From an uncultured Bacteroidota bacterium (lineage in GTDB: Bacteria; Bacteroidota; Bacteroidia; B-17B0; Aurantibacillaceae), in the NCBI GenBank assembly GCA_937873155.1, contig CALMVZ010000001.1, forward strand, positions 1-44,624: a stretch of DNA of 44,624 nt, in the 5' to 3' direction. The notes under the pieces were generated by a model that was given only the letters and a program-made list of their open reading frames with translations, did no database searches and was not told the origin of the DNA. The stretch's first letter is position 1, and every line of letters starts with the position of its first letter. A program made the position numbers and the translations under genes. Below, piece after piece: positions 6,976 through 14,947 of the stretch.

Positions 6976-6983
6976 CAAATATA
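6976..6983 (-). promoter_or_regulatory. Candidate rpsA promoter, -7 element
   Basis: The minus strand reads TATATTTG followed by T, a full match to the Bacteroidota -7 consensus TAnnTTTG. It is 94 bases upstream of the rpsA ATG. No clear TTG -33 element is visible, so the call rests on the -7 box alone. Confidence 0.5.
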
Positions 6984-7063
6984 CATTAAAAGCGGGGTTT
7001 CTTTTTAATTGAGGGGCATTTTTAAATAAAAATAACAGGTTGATAACTAGCTAGTTAATTCTT

Positions 7064-7094
7064 TTGGTTTAAAACTAAAAAACCCATTAATTTG
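7064..7094 (+). promoter_or_regulatory. Candidate apaG promoter
   Basis: TTG at 7064-7066 and TAATTTG at 7088-7094, spaced by 21 nt, resemble the Bacteroidota -33/-7 pair. The apaG ATG lies 23 bases further on. Confidence 0.4.
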
Positions 7095-7116
7095 TAGGGT
7101 AAAGATTATTGAACTG

Positions 7117-7503
7117 ATGACCAAAACCTTAACGCACGGCATAGAAATTTCGGTGGAGTGTAAGTACTGGCCCGAGCAATCGAGCCCTAAGGAAAATCTT
7201 TATTTTTTCATTTATTACATCACCATCGAGAATAAGAGTACCGAATCGATGCAACTGATAAAACGTCATTGGGATATTTTCGACAGCATCAACGAAAAAC
7301 GTATGGTAGATGGAATAGGAGTAGTAGGAGAAACCCCGATCCTTGAACCGGGAGAGAAATACGAATACAACAGCGGTTGTAATCTGGTTTCTGAAATTGG
7401 TTTTATGAAAGGGTATTATACTATGAAAAAAATACTTAGTGGTACAGAGGTGGATGTTGAGATCCCGCAGTTCAATTTAATAGTTCCGGCTAAGTTGAAT
7501 TAA
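7117..7503 (+). CDS. apaG: ApaG-family protein
   Basis: A 128-residue protein covering the whole ApaG fold (fibronectin-III-like beta sandwich). The signatures are YYITIENKS, KRHWDIFDSINEK, the family hallmark GIGVVGETPILEPGEKYEYNSGC, and GFMKGYYTM. ApaG is associated in enterobacteria with Co2+/Mg2+ resistance and Ap4A metabolism; the biochemical role in Bacteroidota is not settled. Its length is normal. It stands between divergent rpsA and the DUF4160/DUF2442 pair, 68 bases before the latter, so it may or may not be co-transcribed with them. Confidence 0.93.
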   Translation: MTKTLTHGIEISVECKYWPEQSSPKENLYFFIYYITIENKSTESMQLIKRHWDIFDSINEKRMVDGIGVVGETPILEPGEKYEYNSGCNLVSEIGFMKGYYTMKKILSGTEVDVEIPQFNLIVPAKLN

Positions 7504-7571
7504 CAGCAAGGGTAGTATTATTTATGGTTTTTTCTAACATCTTATATGTAACTTTATGTTTTTGAATTCGT

Positions 7572-7820
7572 ATGAGTCCAAGAGCTATTAGTGATGTTGA
7601 AGGCTATAAATTCTCGTTCTTTAGTAATGAAAATTCCGAGCCACCGCATGTTCATGTGACTAAAGGTGATGGTTCCGCAAAATTTTGGTTATCACCTTTA
7701 GGAGGAGTTGGATTAGAAGAATATTATGGATTTAAAAAACAGGAATTGAAAAGGGCAACCGAACTTGTGATAGAAAACAGCGAAGAGATCTTAAGACAAT
7801 GGTATATCCGAAAAGGATAA
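7572..7820 (+). CDS. DUF4160 protein, putative toxin-antitoxin partner
   Basis: An 82-residue protein of the DUF4160 family: SPRAISDVEGYKFSFFSNENSEPPHVHVTKGDGSAKFWL, with the conserved EPPHVHV motif, and a C-terminal ELVIENSEEILRQW helix. It lies six bases before a DUF2442 gene, a very common arrangement that has been proposed on genomic grounds as a type II toxin-antitoxin-like module. Which partner would be the toxin is not clear. Cytosolic, no membrane segment. The ATG at 7572 is the only plausible start. Confidence 0.88.
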   Translation: MSPRAISDVEGYKFSFFSNENSEPPHVHVTKGDGSAKFWLSPLGGVGLEEYYGFKKQELKRATELVIENSEEILRQWYIRKG

Positions 7821-7826
7821 TACAAC

Positions 7827-8177
7827 ATGAAAAAAACAAGTAAACATACTGATGCTTTTGATAGAGTAATGATCAATGCCAAAAAAAATAGTTTGCCGAA
7901 AGATTTTTTGGCTAAAAAAGTGCTTTTTGATCATGAACATGGAATGATGTTTGTTTTGTTGAATGGAGGACAAATTGTTTTTGAGGATTTCAAAAAATAT
8001 AAAACTTTAGCCGAAGCTTCTAAAAAGGATAGAGAAAAGTATATTTTAATGGGTAAAGGAGCTGCTATTCACTGGAGCTCGTTAGATGAAGATCTTTCAG
8101 TAAGAAAAATTATATTAGATTTTGTTAAGAATTACCAGAAAATGGTAAGCAAGGCTGTTGATCTAATTCCTGCTTAA
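7827..8177 (+). CDS. DUF2442 protein, putative toxin-antitoxin partner
   Basis: A 116-residue protein whose central part (VLFDHEHGMMFVLLNGGQIVFEDFKKYKTLAEASKKDREKY, GAAIHWSSLDEDLSVRKI) is the DUF2442 fold. DUF2442 proteins usually accompany DUF4160. The N-terminal 30 residues and the C-terminal helix extend beyond the minimal domain. The gene starts six bases after the DUF4160 stop, so they are surely co-transcribed. It converges on the QueD-like gene, with stops adjacent at 8177/8178 and no room for a terminator. Confidence 0.88.
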   Translation: MKKTSKHTDAFDRVMINAKKNSLPKDFLAKKVLFDHEHGMMFVLLNGGQIVFEDFKKYKTLAEASKKDREKYILMGKGAAIHWSSLDEDLSVRKIILDFVKNYQKMVSKAVDLIPA

Positions 8178-8585
8178 TCAATCCGGATAGATCACGTAAT
8201 TTCTCGGCGTTTCGTAAAGTGTGACCTGCACTTTTAATTGCGGATCTAATTTCGGTTTTAAAATATCGTAAATAACTTTCGCGATATTCTCTGCAGTAGG
8301 ATTTAAATTTTTGAATTCAGCAACATCCAGGTTAATATTTTTATGATCGAAACGTTCTACGATCTCGAATTGCAACAGATCATTTAATTTTTTAAGATCA
8401 ATAACATAACCTGTTTCCGGATCAATATCTCCAGTCACTTTTAAATGAAGTTCGTAATTATGACCGTGATAATTCGGATTATTGCACAAACCAAAAACTT
8501 CATCGTTCTTTTTCATATCCCATTCCGGATTATACAAACGGTGAGCCGAATTAAATATCACTTTTCTTATCACAGAAGTCTTCAT
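8178..8585 (-). CDS. queD: 6-carboxytetrahydropterin synthase / 6-pyruvoyl-tetrahydropterin synthase family
   Basis: A 135-residue protein of the PTPS/QueD family. His15 (SAHRL), His40 and His42 (NYHGHNY) are the zinc ligands and Cys34 (FGLCNNPNYHGHNY) is the catalytic cysteine. The acidic residues in NPTAENIA and LYETPRN are the substrate-binding positions. The enzyme acts on dihydroneopterin triphosphate, in queuosine precursor synthesis (QueD) or pterin synthesis. No other queuosine gene is nearby, so the exact reaction is inferred from the family; the absence of further context makes QueD the default. Start at the ATG at 8585. Confidence 0.9.
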   Translation of the reverse strand: MKTSVIRKVIFNSAHRLYNPEWDMKKNDEVFGLCNNPNYHGHNYELHLKVTGDIDPETGYVIDLKKLNDLLQFEIVERFDHKNINLDVAEFKNLNPTAENIAKVIYDILKPKLDPQLKVQVTLYETPRNYVIYPD

Positions 8586-8649
8586 AATTATCCCCGGTTT
8601 GAGAATGATAAAGTTAAGGAATAAAGTTACAAACTACTTAAAGAAAAAA

Positions 8650-8865
8650 TTAAATCGGCCGGTGTAGCGATACAGTCCCGTTTTCGTCAATGAAAAGCGG
8701 ATATTTTCTTCCGGTGTGAGCCATGCCGCCTAATATATCGAGAGCGCTTCTTAAAGCGAGAGGATCGGGTTCGCCGAATAAATGCCGGTTCTCTTTAAAG
8801 AAAGCTTTAGTAACTTCCTTTCCTCTATAGATGTGAATTATATTCACATTCCCAAAGTTGGTCAT
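8650..8865 (-). CDS. Small protein of unknown function, divergent from an XRE regulator
   Basis: A 71-residue ORF (MTNFGNVNIIHIYRGKEVTKAFF...GEPDPLALRSALDILGGMAHTGRKYPLFIDENGTVSLHRPI). The mix of residues and the turn DENGTVSL look like a real folded protein. No signal peptide or family recognised. It is transcribed away from the small XRE gene at 8994 with a 128-bp shared upstream region. A 19-bp inverted repeat lies within its first codons (8831-8849). It could be a partner in a small regulatory or toxin-antitoxin module, but this rests on position alone. Confidence 0.55.
   Translation of the reverse strand: MTNFGNVNIIHIYRGKEVTKAFFKENRHLFGEPDPLALRSALDILGGMAHTGRKYPLFIDENGTVSLHRPI
8831..8849. 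promoter_or_regulatory. 19-bp inverted repeat, possible operator
   Basis: ATGTGAAT-TAT-ATTCACAT, with perfect 8-bp arms, lies at codons about 6-11 of the 71-aa gene. Its form fits a dimeric repressor site, and the small XRE protein encoded 145 bases away is a candidate. It could also be chance. Confidence 0.35.
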
Positions 8866-8993
8866 ACGAAACAGGAAAGCTTATGTAAAAACAATTGCAA
8901 TTAACAGGGTAAAATTAAAAAGAAACGAATGGTTATCTTATATGATAACAATTTTGTTGAAAAATATGAGATACTTTGTATCCCGGATTAACA

Positions 8994-9209
8994 ATGAACG
9001 AAGCAAACTATCTCAAACGAATCGGGAAGAACATAAAGGAACTCCGGAACTCAAAAGGTATCTCGCAGGCAGAACTTGCCTATAGATGCAACTTGGAAAA
9101 AGCTAATTTGAGCCGGCTGGAGTCAGGCAATACTAACCCGACCATAAAAACACTTTTTAAAATTTCAAAAGCCTTAAAAGTAAATATTATAGACCTGTTA
9201 AAAATGTAA
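8994..9209 (+). CDS. XRE-family (Cro/C1 HTH) transcription regulator
   Basis: A 71-residue protein that is almost entirely one Cro/C1-type helix-turn-helix: IGKNIKELRNSKGISQAELAYRCNLEKANLSRLESGNTNPTIKTLFKISKALKVNIIDLLKM. ISQAELAYRCNLEKANLSRLE is the HTH. The ATG at 8994 is preferred over an in-frame TTG at 8976, because a promoter-like TACTTTG at 8972-8978 overlaps the latter and would leave a leader of about ten bases. Proteins of this size regulate toxin-antitoxin, phage or restriction genes, often their own promoter. Its stop is three bases from the convergent TPR gene. Confidence 0.9.
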   Translation: MNEANYLKRIGKNIKELRNSKGISQAELAYRCNLEKANLSRLESGNTNPTIKTLFKISKALKVNIIDLLKM

Positions 9210-9212
9210 CAC

Positions 9213-10301
9213 CTATTTCCGGTTATCATTCATGCCTTTGCAATACTTATCGATCAACTGGTAGGCCATTTTATCACCTAAAGTATCGGCTTTATTCAGA
9301 TCATCGCAAGCACCGCGGACATCTTTACCGGCGAATTTAATGGCTGCGCGGTTAACGTATGCCGCGGCATAATCGAATTTTAATTTGATGGAGTAGTCAA
9401 TGTCTTTTAATCCTTCCACATTTTGTTTGTTACCTGCTTTTGCCATGCCCCGGTAATTCCAGCTTACCGGATTTTTAGGATTTATTTTGATCGCTTCATC
9501 CAGGTCTACAATGGCATTTGTGTTATCATTGATATTGATCCGTGCAGCGCCTCTCGAGATCAAGGCTTCTTCTTCTCCCGGTTTCCCATCTATATAAACG
9601 CTCCAGTCACTCACAGCGCCTTTATAATCCTGCACTTCGAATTTGGCTTTTGCGCGCGTTTTATAAGCGTTATAATCCAAAGCATCTGATTTCATTAAAC
9701 TGATGGCTTCATTTAATTCTTTGATCGCGTAATTGTAATCCTTCTGCGCAAAACGGACTTCTCCTTTTAAAACTATGGCTTCAATATATTTGGGTTTTAT
9801 TTCAACGGCATTCGCTAAAACATCAAGCGCATCTTTATAAGCTTTTCCTAGGAACATCAATTTTGCACGGTAATATAAGAACTCAGCATCATCAATTTTT
9901 TCCGCCACTGCAATAGAAGCGGCGCTATCGAAATACACTTTACACTCCTTATAATTCTCGGTATTGAAATACATGAAGCCCATTACTTTCAGGGTCTCAA
10001 AATCATTCGGATTGCTCGCGAGCGAAATTTTCAGGTCCTTTTCTGCACCTTTGATATCTTTCGTGGCAATTTTAGCAACCGCCATCTTGGTATACGCAGC
10101 CGGGTAATCAGGTTTTATTTTTACAGCTTTTTTAAGATCGGCAATGGCTTCTTTATAACGGGCAGAGTCAATAAGTTTGACCGCTTTTTTGAAAAGTTCA
10201 ACTTCAGGGGCGGCTTTAGTTGTATCCTCAACCTCCTGGCAAAATCCCATAAAGGAAAATACCACCAAAACCACCGTTAAAAACCGTCTGTAACTATTCA
10301 C
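9213..10301 (-). CDS. Exported tetratricopeptide-repeat protein
   Basis: A 362-residue protein with a signal peptide (RRFLTVVLVVFSFMGFCQ) and about eight TPR units spanning residues 35-350 (YKEAIADLKKAVKIKPDYPAAYTKM, ...NAIVDLDEAIKINPKNPVSWNYRGMAKA). The C-terminus GACDDLNKADTLGDKMAYQLIDKYC is common in secreted Bacteroidota TPR proteins. It probably scaffolds an envelope complex; no partner can be named. Start is the GTG at 10301; there is no ATG in front of the signal peptide. The start lies 67 bases from the divergent SPFH gene. Confidence 0.85.
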   Translation of the reverse strand: MNSYRRFLTVVLVVFSFMGFCQEVEDTTKAAPEVELFKKAVKLIDSARYKEAIADLKKAVKIKPDYPAAYTKMAVAKIATKDIKGAEKDLKISLASNPNDFETLKVMGFMYFNTENYKECKVYFDSAASIAVAEKIDDAEFLYYRAKLMFLGKAYKDALDVLANAVEIKPKYIEAIVLKGEVRFAQKDYNYAIKELNEAISLMKSDALDYNAYKTRAKAKFEVQDYKGAVSDWSVYIDGKPGEEEALISRGAARININDNTNAIVDLDEAIKINPKNPVSWNYRGMAKAGNKQNVEGLKDIDYSIKLKFDYAAAYVNRAAIKFAGKDVRGACDDLNKADTLGDKMAYQLIDKYCKGMNDNRK

Positions 10302-10322
10302 AACCTTAAAAGTAAAAATAAA

Positions 10323-10351
10323 TTGCGAGTTCCTGAATTTTGATACCTTTA
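10323..10351 (+). promoter_or_regulatory. Candidate promoter of the SPFH gene
   Basis: TTG at 10323-10325 and TACCTTTA at 10344-10351, spaced by 18 nt, approximate the Bacteroidota -33/-7 pair (last G replaced by A). The ATG is 17 bases downstream. Confidence 0.4.
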
Positions 10352-10368
10352 AAAAAAATTAAATTAAT

Positions 10369-11298
10369 ATGTCAGTTATCACCATGGTTATTTTAGGGCT
10401 GTTATTTATAACGCTCCTGTTATCGTTCAGAACAGTTCAGCAGGGAACTGTAGCAGTTATTACAGTATTCGGAAAATACCGCCGTGTGATGCGTCCGGGT
10501 TTAAATTTTAAGATCCCTTTTATTGAAAGGGTGGCAAAAAAGATCTCGATCCAGAACCGTAGTGCTGAATTAGGTTTCCAGGCTGTGACCATAGATCAGG
10601 CCAATGTGAATTTCACGGCTATGTTGCTTTATTCGGTATTGAATCATGAGGAAGAGACCATAAAAAGCGTGGCGTTTAAATTTATTGATGAACGTAACTT
10701 TATGCAAGCACTCGTGCGTTCAGTTGAAGGTAGTGTTCGGGCATTCGTAGCAACAAAAAAGCAATCGGAAGTATTAATTACCCGCCGCGAGATCGTGGAG
10801 GCTGTAAAAGAACAATTAGACATCACTTTAGAAGGTTGGGGATACCATTTAATAGATCTTCAGTTGAACGATATCACGTTCGATGAAGAGGTAATGCGCT
10901 CCATGGCAAAAGTTGTGGCAAGTAATAACTTAAAAGCAGCAGCTGAGAACGAAGGCCAGGCTTTACTGATCACCAAAACCAAAGCAGCTGAAGCCGAAGG
11001 AAATGCTATTAAGATCTCAGCCCAGGCCGAAAAAGAAGCGGCTCAATTGCGCGGGCAAGGTGTTGCATTATTCCGTGAAGAGGTGGCCAAGGGTATGGCA
11101 ATTGCTGCCAAACAAATGGAGGACTCTAACCTGGATGCAAATCTTATATTATTCAGTATGTGGACAGAGGCCATCAAGAACTTTGCTGAGCACGGCAAAG
11201 GCAATGTGATCTTCCTCGATGGCAGTAATGAGGGGATGCAAAAAAGCCTTAAGGAAATGATGGCGCTTAACCAGTTAAATCTGCACGCTAAAAAATAG
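10369..11298 (+). CDS. SPFH/band 7 (stomatin/prohibitin-like) membrane protein
   Basis: A 309-residue protein. Residues 3-20 form one N-terminal membrane helix (ITMVILGLLFITLLLSF); residues 25-200 are the SPFH/band 7 domain (QQGTVAVITVFGKYRRVMRPGLNFKIPFIERV...); residues 195-260 form an Ala/Glu-rich coiled coil (TKAAEAEGNAIKISAQAEKEAAQLRG). Such proteins assemble large rings on the inner membrane that organise proteases or lipid domains. No NfeD or protease neighbour is present, so the partner is unknown. It appears to be monocistronic, with a terminator shortly after the stop. Confidence 0.92.
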   Translation: MSVITMVILGLLFITLLLSFRTVQQGTVAVITVFGKYRRVMRPGLNFKIPFIERVAKKISIQNRSAELGFQAVTIDQANVNFTAMLLYSVLNHEEETIKSVAFKFIDERNFMQALVRSVEGSVRAFVATKKQSEVLITRREIVEAVKEQLDITLEGWGYHLIDLQLNDITFDEEVMRSMAKVVASNNLKAAAENEGQALLITKTKAAEAEGNAIKISAQAEKEAAQLRGQGVALFREEVAKGMAIAAKQMEDSNLDANLILFSMWTEAIKNFAEHGKGNVIFLDGSNEGMQKSLKEMMALNQLNLHAKK

Positions 11299-11334
11299 AC
11301 CAAAAGCCTAAATTTTTAGATAAACTTTTTTAAA

Positions 11335-11365
11335 AAAGCCTTGCAGTTGTCGCAGGGCTTTCTTA
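11335..11365 (+). terminator. Terminator after the SPFH gene
   Basis: AAGCCTTGC (11336-11344) pairs with GCAGGGCTT (11352-11360, one T-G pair), followed by TTCTT. The T-run is short, so strength is moderate. Confidence 0.65.
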
Positions 11366-11395
11366 TCTTGTATAAAATTAATACACCCTTTTCAC

Positions 11396-13573
11396 ATGAA
11401 AAAAAATATACAAATCTTAGCACTCTCAATTTTTATGGGATGTGCAGTAATGAATGCGCAAACTGATGGCCCGACTGCTCCATGCCAGACTTACAACGTA
11501 ATGGAAGATGTTTTCAAAGCCGATCCATCTGCGAGAGTTCGTTACGATAAAGCCCAGGAAGAATTGCGTTTGGCTACTCTTGCTTACGAAGAGAGTTTGA
11601 AGAATAAAAAAACAGGCGCTGCTTTTCAATACACCATTCCTGTTGTATTTCATATTTTACACATGTATGGCCCTGAAAACATTCCGGATGCCAATTGTAT
11701 ATCAGCTTTAGCCAATATCAACAACGATTTCGCTGCATCAGGACCGGATATCGGAACGATCAGTCCTTTATTCGCTTCTCTTTACATCAACAGCGATATT
11801 AAATTCATGTTGGCTCACAGGGATCCGTTAGGAAACTGTACCAGCGGTATCGTCCACCATTATAATACTAACACTAACTGGAATCAATCATCTCCTAACT
11901 ACGCTTATTCAGGAACAGGAGCAGGCCAGTGGAACCCGACAAAATATTTAAATATCTACGTAGTTAACCAGGTTTGTGCAAGCTCTAATACTTGTGCTTC
12001 TTGTGCCAGCGGTTGTGTTATCGGGTATACTTATAAGCCGGGTACTTTATCAACAGGAAGTCCTGCTGATGCTTTCGTTATCCGTGCAGCGTGGGTTAAT
12101 AACAACATTACGAATACCCGTACTTTAAGTCACGAGATCGGTCACTGGTTAAATTTATCTCACACATGGGGTAATACTAATAACCCAGGTGTTTCTTGTG
12201 GTAATGACGGAATTACTGATACGCCTGTTACAATGGGCTTCTTCTCAACTTGTCCTTCTTCGGCAGTCGGCAGCGGATGTACCCCTAGCGGTGAGAATGT
12301 TGAAAATATCATGGATTATTCGTCTTGCCCTAAAATGTTCACAACAGGACAAACTAATGCCATGCGCGCAGCTTTAGCTTCAGCAGTAAGTGGTAGAAAT
12401 AACCTTTGGACAACTACCAACCTTGGTCCAACCCAAACAGATGTTAATGGTGCCGGAACTTGTGCGCCTATCTCTGATTTTTATACTACTTATGGAACTG
12501 CCGTAAACATCTATACAGTTTGTTCAGGCGGAAGCCTTAACTTCAATGATGTTTCTTTTAACGGTACAGTAACTGCAAGAACATGGGCTGCAACAGGTGG
12601 TGCTGCCATTACAAATAATACAGCGGTTACTACAGCTATCATGTTCCCTAACGTAGGTATGCAAACCGTTTCTTTAACAGTAAGTAATAGTTTTGGATCG
12701 AATACGTTGGTAAAAACAGTGAACGTAGTTAACGGTACTCCGAATTTTGGTTCTACTTACCAGGAAAGCTTTGAAGCATCTGCAAGTTTACCTGCAAACT
12801 GGAATATCATCAACACAGGTGGTGTTACGTGGGCAAGAAATACTTTAGCTACTGCTGCAACAGGAACTGCTTCTTACTACATGAATAATACCACTAACAA
12901 TGCAGGTATGGTTGATATCTTTGAAACACCTTCATACGATTTCCAAAGTAATCCGGGTGCAACTTTCACATTCAAATATGCATTCGCATTAAAAACTTCA
13001 ACATGGGCCCCGGTATTTAAAGTTCAGGCAAGCAGCAACTGTGGTGCAAGCTGGAGCGATATTTATGTTCCTTCTCCTACTACAATGGCATCAGGTTCAG
13101 GCGGAGTTACTGCTGCGGCATTTACACCAACATCTACGGCACAATGGAAATTATATACTTTAACATCACATCCTGCATTTAACGTATTTAAAACTCAGCC
13201 AAATGTCAGGATCCGTTTCTACTTCCAGGAAAATCCATCTTCACCAAACGGAAATAACTTATGGTTAGATGATATTAACTTCAACGGTACTTTAGGTACG
13301 AATGAGTTAACTAAGTCTGTTGGCTTTGTAGTTTATCCTAACCCGACTTCAGGCACAGCAACAATGGAATTCACTTTAAGCGAGAGTTCAGTTGTTTCCT
13401 ATAATGTTGTTGATGTGATCGGACGTGTGGTTGAATCACAAAGGAATGTGAACGCACAGCCGGGCCGTCATTCAGTTACTATCAACGAAGGACAAACATT
13501 TAAACCGGGAATTTATTTCGTAAGTTTTGAATTGAACGGACAAAAGATGTCTCGTAAACTGATCGTTGAATAA
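11396..13573 (+). CDS. Secreted M43 (cytophagalysin-type) metalloprotease with PKD and T9SS domains
   Basis: A 725-residue exported protein. Order: signal peptide (1-21, ending MNAQ), pro-region, M43 metalloprotease with the zinc motif HEIGHWLNLSH at 246-256 and a Met-turn NIMDYSS near 305, a PKD-like domain (about 365-440), a jelly-roll type region (about 445-625), and a type A T9SS sorting domain (about 645-725: VYPNPTSGTATMEF...PGIYFVSFELNGQKMSRKLIVE). The Cys-rich insert CASSNTCASCASGC near 200 probably forms disulfides. It would be exported by the Sec system, crossed over the outer membrane by T9SS and anchored or released, where it digests proteins. Monocistronic, with a strong terminator. 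Confidence 0.95.
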   Translation: MKKNIQILALSIFMGCAVMNAQTDGPTAPCQTYNVMEDVFKADPSARVRYDKAQEELRLATLAYEESLKNKKTGAAFQYTIPVVFHILHMYGPENIPDANCISALANINNDFAASGPDIGTISPLFASLYINSDIKFMLAHRDPLGNCTSGIVHHYNTNTNWNQSSPNYAYSGTGAGQWNPTKYLNIYVVNQVCASSNTCASCASGCVIGYTYKPGTLSTGSPADAFVIRAAWVNNNITNTRTLSHEIGHWLNLSHTWGNTNNPGVSCGNDGITDTPVTMGFFSTCPSSAVGSGCTPSGENVENIMDYSSCPKMFTTGQTNAMRAALASAVSGRNNLWTTTNLGPTQTDVNGAGTCAPISDFYTTYGTAVNIYTVCSGGSLNFNDVSFNGTVTARTWAATGGAAITNNTAVTTAIMFPNVGMQTVSLTVSNSFGSNTLVKTVNVVNGTPNFGSTYQESFEASASLPANWNIINTGGVTWARNTLATAATGTASYYMNNTTNNAGMVDIFETPSYDFQSNPGATFTFKYAFALKTSTWAPVFKVQASSNCGASWSDIYVPSPTTMASGSGGVTAAAFTPTSTAQWKLYTLTSHPAFNVFKTQPNVRIRFYFQENPSSPNGNNLWLDDINFNGTLGTNELTKSVGFVVYPNPTSGTATMEFTLSESSVVSYNVVDVIGRVVESQRNVNAQPGRHSVTINEGQTFKPGIYFVSFELNGQKMSRKLIVE

Positions 13574-13592
13574 TTTTTAACGTAATACTAAG

Positions 13593-13625
13593 AAACCGTC
13601 TTAAGCAATTAAGGCGGTTTTTTTA
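13593..13625 (+). terminator. Terminator after the M43 protease gene
   Basis: AAACCGTCTTAA (13593-13604) pairs with TTAAGGCGGTTT (13609-13620, one T-G pair), followed by TTTTT. Confidence 0.85.
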
Positions 13626-13633
13626 TGCCATTT

Positions 13634-13666
13634 ACCCTATAGGATTTTTGAGAAATCCTGCAGGGT
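13634..13666. repeat. Hairpin of dispersed-repeat type
   Basis: ACCCTATAGGATTT (13634-13647) pairs with AAATCCTGCAGGGT (13653-13666) at 13 of 14 positions around a 5-base loop, with no T-run. It is not a terminator and looks like a REP-type palindrome. No second copy was found in the window. Confidence 0.5.
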
Positions 13667-13787
13667 TTACGCAATATACTGAAGCAGATCATAGTTAATG
13701 GAAAAGCAATGATCACTTCAGTATAATGCAGAGGGATTCATGGTCGTCAGAAGAACAAATATGGATTCTAGCTGCATAAAAGAATTC

Positions 13788-13818
13788 TTGTATATGAGAA
13801 AAATCGGGGGTAATTTTA
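13788..13818 (+). promoter_or_regulatory. Candidate promoter of the polysaccharide operon
   Basis: TTG (13788-13790) and TAATTTTA (13811-13818), spaced by 20 nt, approximate the Bacteroidota promoter and lie 26 bases before the first ATG of a six-gene operon. Confidence 0.35.
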
Positions 13819-13843
13819 CGTATTCCAAACAGAGCCGGCCACT

Positions 13844-14947
13844 ATGTCGATAAAAGTATTGTTGTTATCTGATTCCCATTCCGAACATACCGAAAAATGG
13901 GCTTTGGGTTTGGCTTCAAGAGGGGTTAAGATCGGACTCTTCAGTTTTAATAAATCATCTTACAACTGGTTCGAAGGTATCGAAAACATCACACTGCTTC
14001 ACGAAACCGATAATACTGTTAATGCGAAAAGGAATCGTACCAAATTTCAATACATTCAGTATGTGAGTAACCTCAAAAAAGCCATCCGTGAATTTCAGCC
14101 TGATATTTTGCACGCGCATTACGCGACAAGTTATGGACTGATAGGGGCTTTGTCAGGTTTTCATCCTTATATCATTTCGGTTTGGGGTGAGGACGTTTAT
14201 AAATTTCCGAATGCATCAGGGCTGCATAAATCATTATTGAAGTATAATCTTAAAAAAGCGGATGAGATCCTTTCAACAAGTGATATCATGCGTAATGAAA
14301 CAAGAAAGTATACGCACAAAGATATAATGGTAACGCCATTTGGTGTTGATACCAATGAATTCCGCAAAAAGGAAGCGAAAAAAGAAAAGGATACGATCTA
14401 TATCGGTACCATTAAAGCAATGGAGGATAAATATGGTATTCGGTATATTATTGAAGCAACTAAGTTGTTGGTGCAAAGAATAAAGAATAAAAAATTGAAG
14501 GTGTTAATGGTTGGTCCCGGTACCCAGATCGACCGCTACAAGGAAATTGTGAAAGAGCAAAAACTGGAACATGTGATCGAATTCACAGGTCGTATTTCTT
14601 TCACTGAAGTCAGTAACTATCATAATTTGCTGGATGTTTTTTTAAATGTATCTGTTGATGACAGCGAAAGTTTTGGAGTTGCAGTTGTAGAAGCCATGGC
14701 TTGCGAAACGCCGGTAATAGTTTCAGATGTAGGAGGACTAAAAGAAGTTGTAGACCATGGTGAGTATGGGATTGTGGTTAAAAAAAGAGATGCAGAGGCA
14801 ATTGCAACGGCAGTTGAAAAAATAATCAATGATGAGGTTTACGCAAATACAGTTACTGCAAAAGCACGTCAGCACGTTTTAAAAAAATATGATTTCAATG
14901 TTTGTCTGGATAAAATGATCCATATCTATAAAACACATCTGGATTAA
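13844..14947 (+). CDS. GT4-type glycosyltransferase
   Basis: A 367-residue GT-B fold glycosyltransferase of family 4. The N-terminal Rossmann half (KVLLLSDSHSEHTEKWALGLASRGV, LHAHYATSYGLIGAL, SVWGEDVYKFP) binds the acceptor. The C-terminal half binds the nucleotide sugar and contains the EX7E motif (ESFGVAVVE, about 275-283) and SDVGGLKEVV. It is cytoplasmic or membrane-associated and would add one sugar to a lipid-linked glycan. First gene of the operon; its stop overlaps the next start by one base (TAATG). Confidence 0.92.
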   Translation: MSIKVLLLSDSHSEHTEKWALGLASRGVKIGLFSFNKSSYNWFEGIENITLLHETDNTVNAKRNRTKFQYIQYVSNLKKAIREFQPDILHAHYATSYGLIGALSGFHPYIISVWGEDVYKFPNASGLHKSLLKYNLKKADEILSTSDIMRNETRKYTHKDIMVTPFGVDTNEFRKKEAKKEKDTIYIGTIKAMEDKYGIRYIIEATKLLVQRIKNKKLKVLMVGPGTQIDRYKEIVKEQKLEHVIEFTGRISFTEVSNYHNLLDVFLNVSVDDSESFGVAVVEAMACETPVIVSDVGGLKEVVDHGEYGIVVKKRDAEAIATAVEKIINDEVYANTVTAKARQHVLKKYDFNVCLDKMIHIYKTHLD

